From: Patiria miniata
Lineage: Eukaryota; Echinodermata; Asteroidea; Valvatida; Asterinidae
NCBI RefSeq assembly: GCF_015706575.1
Contig: NW_024037047.1
Location: forward strand, 1,058,632 to 1,122,631
Length of the DNA: 64,000 nucleotides
Direction: 5' to 3'
In this document: positions 44,401-55,570 of the stretch, piece by piece
How the letters are laid out: each line of letters starts with the position of its first letter
Position numbering within the stretch: position 1 is the first letter of the stretch
Program-made: the position numbers and the translations under genes
The notes under the pieces: generated by a model
What the model was told of the DNA's origin: nothing
The model's database searches: none
What the model saw: only the letters and a program-made list of their open reading frames with translations

Positions 44401-47400
44401 CTTTGTCTACATGTGCGCTTTCCTATGTAGAAGACGGTCCCCACTTTTTCTGGCGTCCCGACTTCGCTCCCATAGGAAAGCGTACATGTAAACAAATTCA
44501 GCAGCCGATATCAGTGCGCAATTAGTCCTCTACCCTCACAGGTACCCATTCATACTCCTGGGTGGAGAGAGGCAATTGTAGTGAAGTGTCTTGCCCAAGG
44601 GCACAAACACCATGTTCCTGGCAGGGTTCGAACCCATGCACCATCGTACATAGTGTAAAACACCGTAGCCACTGGACCACGGCATGCTACAAATAATGCT
44701 TAAGTTGTAAGCTAGGCTTGAACAAGGGCGGATCGGGGGGGGGGGGGGGCCAAAGGGGGCCATGGCCCCCCCAAAACGAAACCATTTTTAAATTTTTTTT
44801 TATGTGACAACGCAATAAAGGCAGGTAATGAGTGCACCACCATCTTTTCCTCAAAAAACATTGGTTAAAGTGGTCAGAAATTGCCTCAGATCGCACCACA
44901 GAGCATCTAGAATCCACCAAAAAAAATTTGACCAACTTTTTGGGGGGACCAACATTTTTTTTGGCCCCCCCCAAAAAAATTGTGTTCTGGATCCACCCTT
45001 GGGCTTTAACAGTCCATTTCTCAACTCAATTCTAATCACTTTCAACTTGACTCTCGTCGAATTCAGAAGTCCTTTATTTCATTCTTACCAGTTTTGACCT
45101 CGTTAAATGGCCTGGAGAAAATGATGCGAAACCATCCACGCTCATCTGCGAAAAACGCCAGGGAGGGAGCGATGTAGACGCCGTCATCGATGAAACGGTA
45201 GAAGAGAGCCATCTCATCCTCCTTGGTGAGGGACGGCAGGAACTGAAAACAAATATCACTTGGAGATAAGAGAATATCCCTTACTTTGTTGCACCATCTG
45301 CTGTCACATGACTGGTCTCATTTAGCATGTTTAATTTAGCCAGCTTGCGAGATCCATGCAAGACCAGGTGGAGTCTGGATGCTGATAATTACCCGGGCCA
45401 CAGGTAATTATCAGCATCCAGAACTCCAACCGGTCTTAAACTTAGTGTTTAATACCAGCCTACTATCACATATTTATTCCAACTCATAAATACCTTTCGG
45501 TAAAAAAATCAAAGATTTTCGGTCCGCAAGTCAAAACAAGTAAAAAATTATAAATTTCAAAGATTTTTTCAACACTTTTACTTCATGTTTTTCTAAACAC
45601 CCCCTATGGAATGTCCATCTCGTGACTAGTCTTAAACAACTCCTTATATGGAGATTGGCACGTGCGTCGTGTGTGTCGTGTGTGTCGTGTGCGTCGTGCG
45701 CGATGTGGCGCAGAATGCAGCTGTGCTGGTATATTGTGAATTAAGGTCTATGAATACTGCCTCACTGGTAGTGTTGTGCGCATGCTAGCTAAGTGAGGAT
45801 TGTGAACGTTTAACCAATAAAACGATAAAAGGCACCGGAATTCATAGAGTCCAAATTTCATGTGACACTGGAAAAGTGTTTAAGACCAGCCAGCCGGTCT
45901 TTATCAACCGGCCACGTGATGGGCTCTCAACCAATAGGAATGGGTAAACTGTCTGTGGTATTTATGAACTCTAGATAAACAGAGATTCAACTTATCTGAC
46001 TTTGAGTTATCGCGAGTTGACTGATGTGTTTTGTGAGATTTAACCCCCAACGGATATTATCCAGGTACCACGTTGAATGCAACACTATTCAACACAACTG
46101 AGATAAGAACCCTGCTACATGCAACAAACTGCAACAGTGGATTCTTTTGCATTGCACAGTGACTCAGCCTCGGCACCAAGCAGCTACCCTGCTCAATGCT
46201 ACCAAGTGCAGCAGTGGACTCTGTTGCACAGCACCGCCTTGGCACTATGAGCAGTTACCCTGCTAGATGCAACAAAGCACGGGAACATGAGTTGCCTGCT
46301 AATTGCAACAGTATGCAACAACTTGTGATCCGTGGACAGAACTTTAAAACGGTGGTTGTGTTTAAGATTCCGTAACTTGAAAAGTACATGAGTGATTTGA
46401 ATGATTCTTGTACTAAAAGATAGCTTATGAATTGGGCTTTCATATCCTAGATTGTGAAAGAGCTACATGCAGAACTTCACTAAAACAATGTTGCGAACAT
46501 TTGGTTTTTTTTTTACTCACCCTGTAAAATCTATTTGGCCCAAAAAAATGGTGAACTTGGGTCCAGATCATTCTGACTCACCCTGTACGATTAACCATAG
46601 TACATAGAAATATTGCTCAGTGATCAAGCTGAATGAACTGCTACACAGATGTGTCAATTGAGTGTCTTAATAGTTTCACTTACTTTTTGGAAGTTAGCGT
46701 AAACGAAGAGACCCGACGGTCGGTTGAGGTACGGCACTCCCATCTCGTCTAGGGTATCCGTGGTGACTTTGTGAGCCTCACGCAACCTCTTGTGATTGGT
46801 TGGAAAGTAGACATTGTTCAACCAATCTAAACGTAAAAAATTCAAAATGTATTTTTCATGACTATGAGTACTTTGTCATGAGAACGAGCACGAGTAATTT
46901 GTCATGAGTACGAGTAGGAGTTCTTTGTCTTGAGTACGAGTTCTTTGTCATGAGTAAGAGTATGAGTACTCTGTCATGAGTAAGAGTACAAGTACTTTGT
47001 CTTGAGTATGGGAACGAATACTTTCTCATTATAAGTACTTTGTCATGAGTACAAGTATTTTGTCTTGAGTATGGGAACGAATACTTTCTCATTTTAAGTA
47101 CTTTGTCATGAGTACAAGTACTTTGTCCTGAGTATGGGAACGAATACTTTCTCATTATAAGTACTTTGTCATGAGTACAAGTATTTTGTCTTGAGTATGG
47201 GAACGAATACTTTCTCATTTTAAGTACTTTGTCATGAGTACAAGTACTTTGTCTTGAGTATGGGAACGAATACTTTCTCATTATAAGTACTTTGTCATGA
47301 GTACAAGTACTTTGTCTTGAGTATGGGAACGAATACTTTCTCATTATAAGTACTTTGTCATGAGTACAAGCACTTGGTCATGATTACAAGTATGACTACT

Positions 47401-50400
47401 TTGTCATGAGTATGAGTACTTTATCAAGAGTAGGAGTGCGAGTACTTTGTCATGAGTACGAGTACTTTGTCATGAGTACGAGTACTTTGTCATGAGTACG
47501 AGTACTATGTCATGAGTACGAGTAGGCCTACGAGTACTTTGTCATGAGTACGAGTACGAGTACTTTGTCATGAGTGGGAAAATGAGTACTCTGACATGAG
47601 TACGAGTACGAGTACTTTGTCATGAGTGGGAGTACGAGTGCTTTGTCATGAGTACGAGTACGAGTTCTGTGACATGAGTACGAGTACGAGTACTTTGTCA
47701 TGAGTGGGAGTATGAAAACTCTGACATGAGTACGAGTATGTATGAGTACTCTGACATGAGTACGAGTATGTATGAGTACTCTGACATGAGTACGAGTATG
47801 AGTGCTTTGTCATGAGTACGAGTACGAGTTCTGTGACATGAGTACGAGTACGAGTACGAGTACTTTGTCATGAGTAGGAGTACAAGTTCTCTGACATGAA
47901 TACGAGTACGAGTACTTTGTCATGAGTACAAGTATGAGTGCTTTGTCATGAGTGGGAGTATGAGTACTTTGTCATGAGAACGAGTATAGTACTTTGTCAT
48001 GAGTACGAGTATAAGTCATGAGTGGGAGTACATTTACTTTGTCATGGGTATGCATGACTTTGCCGCGAGTGCGAGTACTGGTACGACTACTTTGTCATGA
48101 CTACAAGTACAAGTGCTTTGTCATGAGTACGAGTATGAGTACTTTACCATGAGAACCAGTACAAGTACTTTGTCATTATTATGAGTACAAGTATGAGTAT
48201 GGGTATTATTTTCTTGCGAGTACGAGTACATTCTCATGATAATGAGTACCAAAAAGTACTTGAGTATGAGAACCAAAGAGCACTTGAGTATGAGTATGAG
48301 TACAAGTATTAGCACTGCAACAATGATCTATTATAAATACTCAACCTAAATGGACTGCATTTACCTCGATCAGACAGAAGACAGGCCATGACTTTCTGAA
48401 TGTAGGCGGAAAGCGTCTGGAAGTAGGTGAAGCTGTTGATGCATGAGATGATGGACTCGTTTTGAGTGTGAATAACTCCAAATCTCATACCAGACATGGA
48501 CAAATCCTGTCAAATATACAACAGAAGATTTAAACAATGATAGGCTAGTAGGAGTATTTTTTGTGTGTGCAGTTTTTTGTCTGAAGTTACGGAATAGCTG
48601 AAATTCTGCGGCAGAGTGCATGACAACTAATTAGAGCAAGTTCGATTGGGTGACTCAAGTCAACTATTTGAACTATCGATGTCACTTTAACACTGCGTGG
48701 TTTGAATAGCTAGTCCAACTGGATCAACCTAGCCCTGGAGCACTGTTTCCCCAGTCAATTCATGATTTATGTCACAGTTTCACGATGGAGGAAAGGTAAA
48801 CTAGCAAACTTTTGTTATCACAGTTAACATTAACAATTAATGAGTAGTTTTCATAGGTTTTTTCTACGTTTGCAATAAGATAATTCATTTTTTACTGGAT
48901 TAAAGTTAAGTACAGAAAAAAATAGCAAATAAAAATGACATGCCAATATTTGATCCGTTAGCAACATGAAGGCCTGTTGTTGTTCTTGCTACACACTAGA
49001 TCTGACTAGTCGATCGACATCATGCGTTAGAGTGAAAAAAAAAAACAGATCCAAGCATGCCTAGTAAATTGACAAAAGGTCAAAAGGTAGCACCCGAGCC
49101 TGCTCCAATCTGTTGAATTTCAGCTCATTCGATAAACATTGTGGAAACAGAGAAAATGTATGCACAATTTTGCGAGTCTCTTAAATGGATTCCATTACTA
49201 ATGCACATGTGCTTGCATTTTTCAGTTAACAATTGGGGACTACTGTGATGTGGGATATGCCATTTATAACTCCTGAGGGTGCTATGCGATCTGAGGGGGT
49301 TAAACACTGCCCAGACACAGTGAACTCTCACAGGATTAGGGTTAGGTTAGGGTTAGGGTAACACAGGTGAATGTTAGAGTTGGAATAACTCACGTCTATC
49401 CTTGCTAACTGCCCAGGCAAAGTGAACTCTCTGAGCGTTAGGGTTAGGGTTACAGAGGTGAATGTTAGGGTTGCAATAGCTCACGTCTATCCTTGCTAAC
49501 TGCCCAGGCAAAGTGAACTCTCTGAGGGTTAGGGTTAGGGTTAGGGTTAGGGTATTACACTGGTGCATGTGAAGGTTACAATAACCCACGCCTAACCTTG
49601 CTAACAGCCCAGACAAAGTGAACTCTCTGAGGGTAAGGGTTAGGGTTAGGGTAACACTGGTGCATGTGAAGGTTTCAATAACCCACGCCTAACCTTGCTA
49701 ACGGCCCAGACAAAGTGAACTCTCTGAGGGTAAGGGTTAGGGTAACACTGGTGCATGTGAAGGTTACAATAACCCACGCCTAACCTTGCTAACGGCCCAG
49801 ACAAAGTGATCTCTCTGAGGGTAAGGGTTAGGGTAACACTGGTGCATGTGAAGGTTACGATAACCCACGCCTTACCTTGCTAACGGCCCAGACAAAGTGA
49901 ACTCTCTGAGGGTAAGGGTTAGGGTTAGGGTAACACTGGTGCATGTGACGGTTACAATAACCCACGCCTAACCTTGCTAGCAGCCCAGACAAAGTGAACT
50001 CTCTGAGGGTAAGGGTTAGGGTTAGGGTAACAATGGTGCATGTGAAGGTTACAATAACCCATGCCTAACCTTGCTAACGGCCCAGACAAAGTGAACTCTC
50101 TGAGGGTAAGGGTTAGGGTTAGGGTAACACTGGTGCATGTGAAGGTTACAATACCCCACGCCTAACCTTGCTAACAGCCCAGACAAAGTGAACCCTTTGC
50201 GGATCGGGGATCTCCTCTGGCTTGAAGCTGAGGAAACTCTGGAAGTCGGCTCCTTCCTTGAAGATGGTGTTCATGTAGACTTCATTCATGATGAGATGCA
50301 GAGAATGTCTGAAACGTCAAATTCAAAATATGAAAGGGAAACTTCACAACACCCAAACAGTTGTGTTCTGTTTTATAAAAACGAAGAGTATCTACTGAGC

Positions 50401-53400
50401 TGAAACTTCAACAGGTTAGTTGATATGCATCTTGCATGTACTGACGATTTTGAACAATTTTGCTGCTTCTGATGAGAAAAAATTGCTTAAAAAGACAATG
50501 ATCCTTCGTACCTTTGAAGGGCCCATGCAATGTAAGTTTTTTTAATGCAATCCTTGAACCTTTGTGTCCAATTAAAAGCTATAGTCCATCATTTGCAGCC
50601 ATCAGAAAAGTAACTGGCATAATTATTGTTGGTTGAAAGATAGAAAGTGGACTAAACTCCCTGTGAAATTATTCTTTCTGGCAAACTATCATTTTGAAGT
50701 AATCAACGAAAGAAGGCCTTTCCAACGGTGTGTCTTAAGACGCACTGTAGGAAATTTAAATTAGTAGTTCGTTTTGTTATTCGGCGAAGCGCGCGCAAGC
50801 ATTGGCACGACGCACAGGCGCGTGCGGTTGCTATAAATCGTCGGATCTGTGCGCGACATCGCGTATAGCTGCAATTCAAAACAATTCAAAACATGATTCA
50901 GCAACTTGATTAGAAATTGAGATGCTGTTTTTCTCGGAATATACAGCTGAAGCTTGAGCTGAAACTTCAACAGGTTAGTTGTTCAGTATCCTTCATTAGA
51001 TTTTGAGCACTTTTGCTGCTTCAAACGAACAAAATGCACAAATTACAAATGATGGACTATATCTTTAACCGCCTTATTTTCAATTTTCATTTTGCCATTT
51101 TTAAGGGCAGTTTGGTGCCTTTTTGGTTTTTATGCTACTGCAAATTTGCTCATTCAGGAGCAAAAGTGTGATGTCATTTCAGGCAGAAACCTCAGTGTTA
51201 CGGCTATTTCAGCACCAAAATCTGCCAGAAATTTGGGATATTTTGTTTTCGTTGGTGATTCATCGTTAATAGTTTCAGTACATGACAGAAGGCCAATGAG
51301 CAATGTTTTCTCACCAATGTTTTCAATGAGCAAATTGCGGGTTCACAATTTAAACAGAAAACCCCTTAACAGAACAGTGTCTTCCTGAAATGACATCACA
51401 AGCAACAGCGCCCTCATTTGTCAGCAAAGCATTTTATAAAATGTTTAAAAAAGTGCACTTTTCAATTAGATTGGCCAAAAAGGGATGTCAAATAGTTTTC
51501 ATACATTTAAGGGTAGAAAGTTGCACAAAATGTGATCCTTAGAAAATTTCATCGCATGAACCCTTTAAGCACTCGATTAAAGGTATAGTCCATCATTGGT
51601 AATTTGTGCATTTTGTTCGTTTGAAGCAACAAAAGTGCTCAAGATCTAAAGAAGGGTGCTGAACAACTAACCTGATGCTCAGCTTTAGCTGTATATTTTG
51701 AGAAAAACAACATTCTAGGATCTTGATTTCAAATCAAAAGTTGCTGAATCATGTTTTGAATTGGGCCTGAATTCAGTGTCTGAGACACGATCTCACTGAG
51801 TCGATTGCAGCTACGCAATGTTGCGCTCTGATCCGACGAATTATAGCAACCGCATGCGCGTGTGTGTCGTGCCAATGCTTGCGCACGCTTCGCCGATTAA
51901 CAAAACGAACTACTAATTTGAATTTCCTACGGTGCTTCTTAAGACGCACCGTTAAAAAGGCCTTCTTTCGCTGATTACTTCAAAATGACAGCTTACCAGA
52001 AAAAATAATTTCACAGAGAATTTAGTCCCCTTACTATCTTTCAACCAAGTATGTTTTTCAACAATAATTACGCCAGTTACTTTTTGGATAGCTGCAAATG
52101 ATGGACTCTGGCTTTAATACAATAAAATACAAATAGTACAACGAAAAAGTGGAAAGTTGTCGGCAGTTTCCTTCCAGAATGTACCTGATGGCCACAAGGG
52201 CGGATCCAGAACACAATTTTTTTTTTGGGGGGGGGGGGAAACATTTTTTCTGGTTCCTGCGAAATTCTCACCTGTGGCAGAATTGTAGCATGTCCAGAAC
52301 AAACTGTTTAGGGTACACGTCTCCCAATGGATTATTGGGATTCATGAAGCAAACGGCTCGGATTTTCACTCCCTGAAAATAAAATTTAATCAAAAAGAAA
52401 CATGAATTTTAATTAAAGGCAAAATACAACATTTGCAAACATCATAAAACGAAATGATCAAATTATCACGAAATACCTTACTAAATTGTTAGGGAATGAC
52501 AGTCTAAAGCATCCTTTGAAATCGTGGCTGGTGGGCTGACATTTTCAAGAAAAGCTGTATTTTTCCAACGCTGGTCGGCCGACCAGCGTTGGAGAAAACT
52601 GGCTTTTTTCAAAAACTGTTCTAAATTTTTCATATTTAGTTATGCTGACTTTTCTTTACAATTGATCACACACACCTGTAAAGAGGTACAAGCCTGCTAG
52701 ACTGATTCTCTGACCGTACCATTCCCCAAAGTGTATTAATTGCTTCGTTTAATCTTAAGTGGGGTCAGGGAACCAGACTACAAGAACATGATAGGTTTTC
52801 TTGGTTTTTCCAGCATCTACAAGCCCAAAACATGAAACAAGTCAGTTTAACAATATTTTATATAACATACTAATCCTCCAAATCCATTTATTTCTGAAAA
52901 TTGCAGCAAAGGCAAATGTTGTACACTCCCTTTAAAGGCCAAGCACAAAGTAATAATTTTAATAATTTGGCTAATCATCCTTACTCGCAGCTGGTCAGCT
53001 GAATTGCAAAGGACGTGGCTACAACGTGGTCAGGCCGAAGGCATGTAAAGGTGCCTTTATAGGCAGCCGCCATACGACTCACGTCTGACCACGTAGCACA
53101 TCCAGAGATCGAAAGTGTTGATTTTTTTCAGAAGGGGAAAACCGGAGCGCTCAGAGAAAAAAGTCTCGTGGCACAGGAGAGAACCAACCCACAACTCTAC
53201 TCACATATGTGACCTGTTGTGTCAAAATCAGACATTTCTGGGCATAAGGTCAAAAATGAGATTTTTGCATATTATTAAAATATGTTCTGTTTCCTTTTAA
53301 TAGGTGGTTTAATTTTTGAATCCGGTCATTCCTGCGCAAAGTTATGCCATTTTGAAGTTCATTGTGTCGAAAAGTAGAAAACAGAGAAAATTGCCACAAA

Positions 53401-55060
53401 CGTTACAAAACAGTAATTTCATTAACTGATATACCTTAACAAATCATCAAAAATACTATAATTAGAGATCAATTAGGGTTTCAAACTTTTGTAGTATATT
53501 TTAGACATGCTCAGGATTACAAATATGCAAAAATTAGAAAATGGAAAAAAATCACCCCCACAGCGTTTTTTTGGCCCTATCTCAATTTCAACCTCTGCCC
53601 AGAAGCGTTTGCTTTGGACAGAACAGGTCACATATGGTCCGAGCTGGGAATCGAACCAGGGCCATAGTGGTGAGAGGCAAGCGCTTTACGCACAAGCCAC
53701 CCATGCCATGCTAGTGATTATAATACATATACCGAGATGCATTGTACGTCATCTGCATCAATGACAAAGACGCAACTGCCAAAAATCTCTGATTAATTAT
53801 TGGGGTTTTTTTGCTCGTAGCATTTTTGCCCACCTTTTGAGTTTGTTCCTGGTACACCGATTCAAACTTGGATATGGTGATTTCAAACGGTTCCGTCTGT
53901 CCCGGCTCAAGCTACGGCAGAAACAAATAAAGAATACACAAATTATGAACAAGGACTGTAATAATACCATGAGACAAGACATCTTATGAAAGATGATGAC
54001 GTTGCACACATGATGGACACAAGAAACATAATCCTCTGGTTGGGTTCGAACCCACAGCATGGCACTATTTTCTGAATGATTGTGGATGAAGACACAGCAA
54101 TGTGTCTTGCCCATGGACACAAGAAGCATAATCCTCTGGTTGGGTTTGAACCCACAGCATGGCACTATTTTCTAAATGATTTGTGGATGAAGACACAGCA
54201 ATGTGTCTTGCCCATGGACACAAGAAGCACAATCCTCTGGTTGGGTTCGAACCCACAGCATGGCACTATTTTCTTAATGATTGTGGATGGAGACACAACA
54301 ATATGTCTTGCACATGGACACAAGAAGCACAATCCTCTGGTTGGGTTCGAACCCACAGCATGGCACTATTTTCTTAATGATTGTGGATGGAGACACAGCA
54401 AAATGTCTTGCCTGTGGACACAAGAAGCACGATCCTCTGGTTGGGTTTGAACCCACATCATGGCACTATTTTCTTAATGATTGTGGATGGAGACACAGCA
54501 ATGTGTCTTGCCCATGGACACAAGAGGCACAATCCTCTGGTTGGGTTCGAACCCACAGCGTGGCACTATGTTCTTAATGATTGTGGATGGAGACACAGCA
54601 AAGTGTCTTGCCCATGGACACAAGAAGCACGATCCTCCAGTTGGGTTTGAACCCACCTAATGGCCCTTTTTCTTAATGATTGTTGGTGGAGACAAAGCAA
54701 GTGTCTTGCCCATGGACACAAGAAACGTGATCATATGGTTGGATTCGAATCCACATCATGGCATTATTTTCTTAATGATAGTGGATAGAGATACCGGTAC
54801 AGCAATGTGTCTTGCCCATGGACACAAGAAGCATCCTCTGGTTGGGTTTGAACCCACATCATGGAATTTTTTTCTTAATGATTGTGGATAGAGATACAGC
54901 AAAGTATCCTGCCTAAGAACACAAGTCATGACCTAACAAAACACCAGTAATTGACAGAGTACCTTGCTGTAGAAGTGGACACGTATGACCTTGGCTTCTG
55001 GCCGCATGGTATTGTCATTTTCAATTCCGCCGTAATACGGAGAAGCAACCATCACTGCAT
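41266..55060 (-). CDS. ACCS: ACCS-like paralog, copy B, 5'-incomplete (9 exons)
   Basis: Nine exons equivalent to A exons 5-13 run without frameshift or stop and with all splice sites, giving 370 residues from DAVMVASPYYGG to KANMK and TAG. Active-site motifs are kept: NPNNPLG, NEVY (again Asn for Asp), VSK|DLSMSGMRFG and GWFRIIFS. Exons 1-4, which encode INLGTSEN and the glycine loop, are not seen between 55,060 and 64,000, where copy A needs only 6.6 kb for them. Either the duplication was 5'-truncated, or those exons lie beyond the window behind inserted DNA. Differences from A include IENDNT for IQFDNE, and ISCINS for IAFIRN. Confidence 0.88.
41720..42261. mobile_element. Second TTAA MITE family, copy 2
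   Basis: TTAA at 41,716 and 42,262, ends AGGTAGAGTACATT and GATCTACTCCACCT, in ACCS B intron 12. Confidence 0.72.
42906..43022 (-). CDS. ACCS: ACCS copy B exon 12 (intact tail exon)
   Basis: 117 nt, a multiple of three with phase 1 on both sides, acceptor TCCGTAG, donor CAAG|GTACGT. Encodes MGRLKKSCNALLEENKKLSS then ATAVSDESKGAGPSDSAQ, a hydrophilic linker lost from copy A. Confidence 0.9.
43205..43505 (-). mobile_element. tRNA-derived SINE, full length
   Basis: The minus strand reads GTGTGTGGCCTAGTGGTTAG (A box), GGGGTTCGAATCCAGCC (B box), GTGTCCTTGGGCAAGGCACT, then a GATGGACTAGCATCCCATCC tail. This is the source type for the satellites at 22.1 and 54.0 kb. Confidence 0.88.
43722..44240. 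mobile_element. TTAA-flanked hairpin MITE, copy 5, inside a SINE
   Basis: Ends AAGGAAAATACAACATTTGC and CATGTATATTCCCT. The flanking SINE text GAGAGGCAATTGTAG resumes after it as GTGTTTTGCCAAGAACACAA. The hairpin is rearranged, with an extra GGTTGGCCGACCAGG arm. Confidence 0.82.
44495..44695 (-). mobile_element. tRNA-derived SINE fragment
   Basis: The minus strand carries GCCGTGGTCCAGTGGCTACG (A box), GGGTTCGAACCCTGCC (B box) and GTGCCCTTGGGCAAGACACTT. Its uninterrupted GGCAATTGTAGTGAAGTGTC is the empty site for 43,722. Confidence 0.8.
44725..45000. repeat. G/C-run repeat, same family as 25,845 and 30,870
   Basis: Shares AGTGGTCAGAAATTGCCTCAG and GAGCATCTAGAATCC; ends in GGATC..GGGCCAAAGGG and TTCTGGATCCACCC. 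Confidence 0.65.
45089..45242 (-). CDS. ACCS: ACCS copy B exon 11
   Basis: 154 nt, acceptor TTTTCAG, donor ACTG|GTAAGA. Encodes FLPSLTKEDEMALFYRFIDD through ERGWFRIIFSRPFNEVKT. Confidence 0.93.
45365..45972. repeat. Palindromic repeat plus TTCATAAATA MITE, copy 3
   Basis: GGATGCTGATAATTACC is mirrored by GGTAATTATCAGCATCC, then the GTGAGGATTGTGAACGTT family to GGTATTTATGAA. Confidence 0.75.
46684..46826 (-). CDS. ACCS: ACCS copy B exon 10
   Basis: 143 nt, acceptor TAG, consensus donor AAA|GTAAGT. Encodes DWLNNVYFPTNHKRLREAHK through GLFVYANFQK. Confidence 0.93.
46860..48295. repeat. GAGTACTTTGTCAT minisatellite, about 1.4 kb, ACCS B intron 9
   Basis: Irregular ATGAGTACGAGTAC units; 46,990-47,345 holds about five 60-63-bp higher-order units, which keeps a 160-codon minus frame open with a 20-21-residue period. 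Ten times longer than the copy-A counterpart. Confidence 0.9.
48365..48506 (-). CDS. ACCS: ACCS copy B exon 9
   Basis: 142 nt, acceptor TTTGACAG, donor CGAG|GTAAAT. Encodes DLSMSGMRFGVIHTQNESII, then SCINSFTYFQTLSAYIQKV, the most divergent exon between the paralogs (about six substitutions). Confidence 0.93.
49300..50166 (-). repeat. Exon-8-end minisatellite with TTAGGG runs, ACCS B intron 8
   Basis: Units of 90-105 bp; CCTTGCTAAC starts at about 49,401, 49,491, 49,596, 49,693, 49,783, 49,875, 49,971 and 50,068, before the real exon end at 50,167. Each repeats the exon-8 end and GT donor, then GTTACCCTAACCC-type intron DNA. Confidence 0.92.
50167..50308 (-). CDS. ACCS: ACCS copy B exon 8 (PLP lysine)
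   Basis: 142 nt, donor AGCAAG|GTTAGG. Encodes HSLHLIMNEVY and VHFVWAVSK. Asn is again at the PLP-nitrogen position. The exon's 3' end is tandemly copied eight or more times in the next intron. Confidence 0.94.
50576..51064. mobile_element. Second TTAA MITE family, copy 3
   Basis: TTAA at 50,572 and 51,065; TATAGTCCATCATTTGC and AAATGATGGACTATA mirrored; central AACGGTGTGTCTTAAGACGC. Confidence 0.8.
51581..52113. mobile_element. Second TTAA MITE family, copy 4 (reverse)
   Basis: TTAA at 51,577 and 52,114; AGGTATAGTCCATCATT and GCAAATGATGGACTC ends. Confidence 0.82.
52272..52372 (-). CDS. ACCS: ACCS copy B exon 7
   Basis: 101 nt, acceptor TTTTCAG, donor ACAG|GTGAGA. Encodes GVKIRAVCFMNPNNPLGDVY, four substitutions from copy A, with the NPNNPLG loop kept. 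Confidence 0.93.
52417..52931. mobile_element. TTAA-flanked hairpin MITE, copy 6
   Basis: TTAA at 52,413 and 52,932; ends AGGCAAAATACAACATTTGC and GCAAATGTTGTACACTCCCT. Perfect central hairpin near 52,565-52,592. Confidence 0.88.
52975..53712 (-). mobile_element. tRNA-derived SINE, second copy, split by an insertion
   Basis: Matches 39,785-40,125 on both sides of 53,210-53,630: left part from CATCCTTACTCGCAGCTGG to CTACTCACATATG, right part from GGGAATCGAACCAGG to CAAGCCACCCATGCCA. Confidence 0.85.
53210..53630. mobile_element. 421-bp MITE nested in the SINE
   Basis: Inverted ends TGACCTGTT and AACAGGTCA, flanked by CATATG on both sides (53,204 and 53,631). CATATG is itself palindromic, so it could be part of the ends. 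No coding capacity. Confidence 0.82.
53834..53911 (-). CDS. ACCS: ACCS copy B exon 6
   Basis: 78 nt, acceptor GCCGTAG, donor AAAG|GTGGGC. Encodes LEPGQTEPFEITISKFESVY and the QEQTQK end; one residue (Ile for Ala) differs from A. Confidence 0.92.
54000..54920. repeat. About 100-bp SINE-derived satellite, ACCS B intron 5
   Basis: About nine units of the 22.1-kb satellite in the same intron of the paralog. The local consensus differs (CCCACAGCATGGCACTATTTTC). Confidence 0.9.
54963..55060 (-). CDS. ACCS: ACCS copy B exon 5
   Basis: 98 nt, acceptor TTCCAG, donor AAG|GTACTC, enters in phase 1 like its A counterpart. Encodes DAVMVASPYYGGIENDNTMR and on to FYSK. It is the most upstream copy-B exon seen. 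Confidence 0.92.
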
Positions 55061-55104
55061 CTGGAATGTGTTGATAGGAAAGATGTTAGATGAATGCTAG
55101 CTAC

Positions 55105-55205
55105 AACTCAAACAATTTCCAACCCAACCCAACCAATGCCAAAACAAGCCCAAACCTACCCAACCCAACCCTACATAATCCAACCAAGACCCAACTTAAC
55201 CCCAT
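55105..55205. repeat. CCCAA remnant, right edge of the A/B similarity
   Basis: AACCCAACCC units equivalent to 24,385-25,215. No match to copy A beyond about 55,206. Confidence 0.7.
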
Positions 55206-55424
55206 CCACACTATGAACATCTTCATCCCTTAAAAATTCGTTAAAGAGCCATTTCTCCCTGAATTTTCCGTGAACTAAATTTTCACGGATTTTTCAACAT
55301 ACTAAGGGGGATTAGGAGTCCGTGAAAACACCCTTAGAAAAGTCTTTGTTTAGCCAAGGAGATAGCCGTCCGTGAAAATCCGGTGAAATCAGCCTCTAGC
55401 GCCCGACTGCGTGCCGTTACGTTT

Positions 55425-55570
55425 TTCACGGTGTTGTGTAATCCGTGAAAACTCCCTTATCGTAATCTTCTTATGCCAGTAGTGTACCGTTAGGTTTTTC
55501 ACGGTGTTGTGGAATCCGTGAAAACTCCCTTATCGTAATCTTCTTATGCCAGTAGTGTACCGTTCGGTTC
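55425..55570. repeat. About 69-bp tandem duplication
   Basis: TTTTTCACGGTGTTGTG..GCCAGTAGTGTACCGTT occurs twice. Several TTTTCACGGA / TCCGTGAAAA pairs occur in 55,260-55,540. Confidence 0.8.

Noticed and set aside
49320..50140. Interstitial telomere made of TTAGGG
   Set aside because: TTAGGG runs are only part of a 90-105-bp unit with exon-derived sequence, so this is a minisatellite and not a telomere fusion.
54076..54650. Open frames of up to 124 codons in the copy-B satellite
   Set aside because: Same periodic SINE-derived repeat; no independent coding signal.
41266..55060. Copy B as an uncollapsed haplotype of copy A
   Set aside because: About 25 amino-acid differences, unit-specific insertions and different 5' content fit paralogs better, although read depth would settle it.
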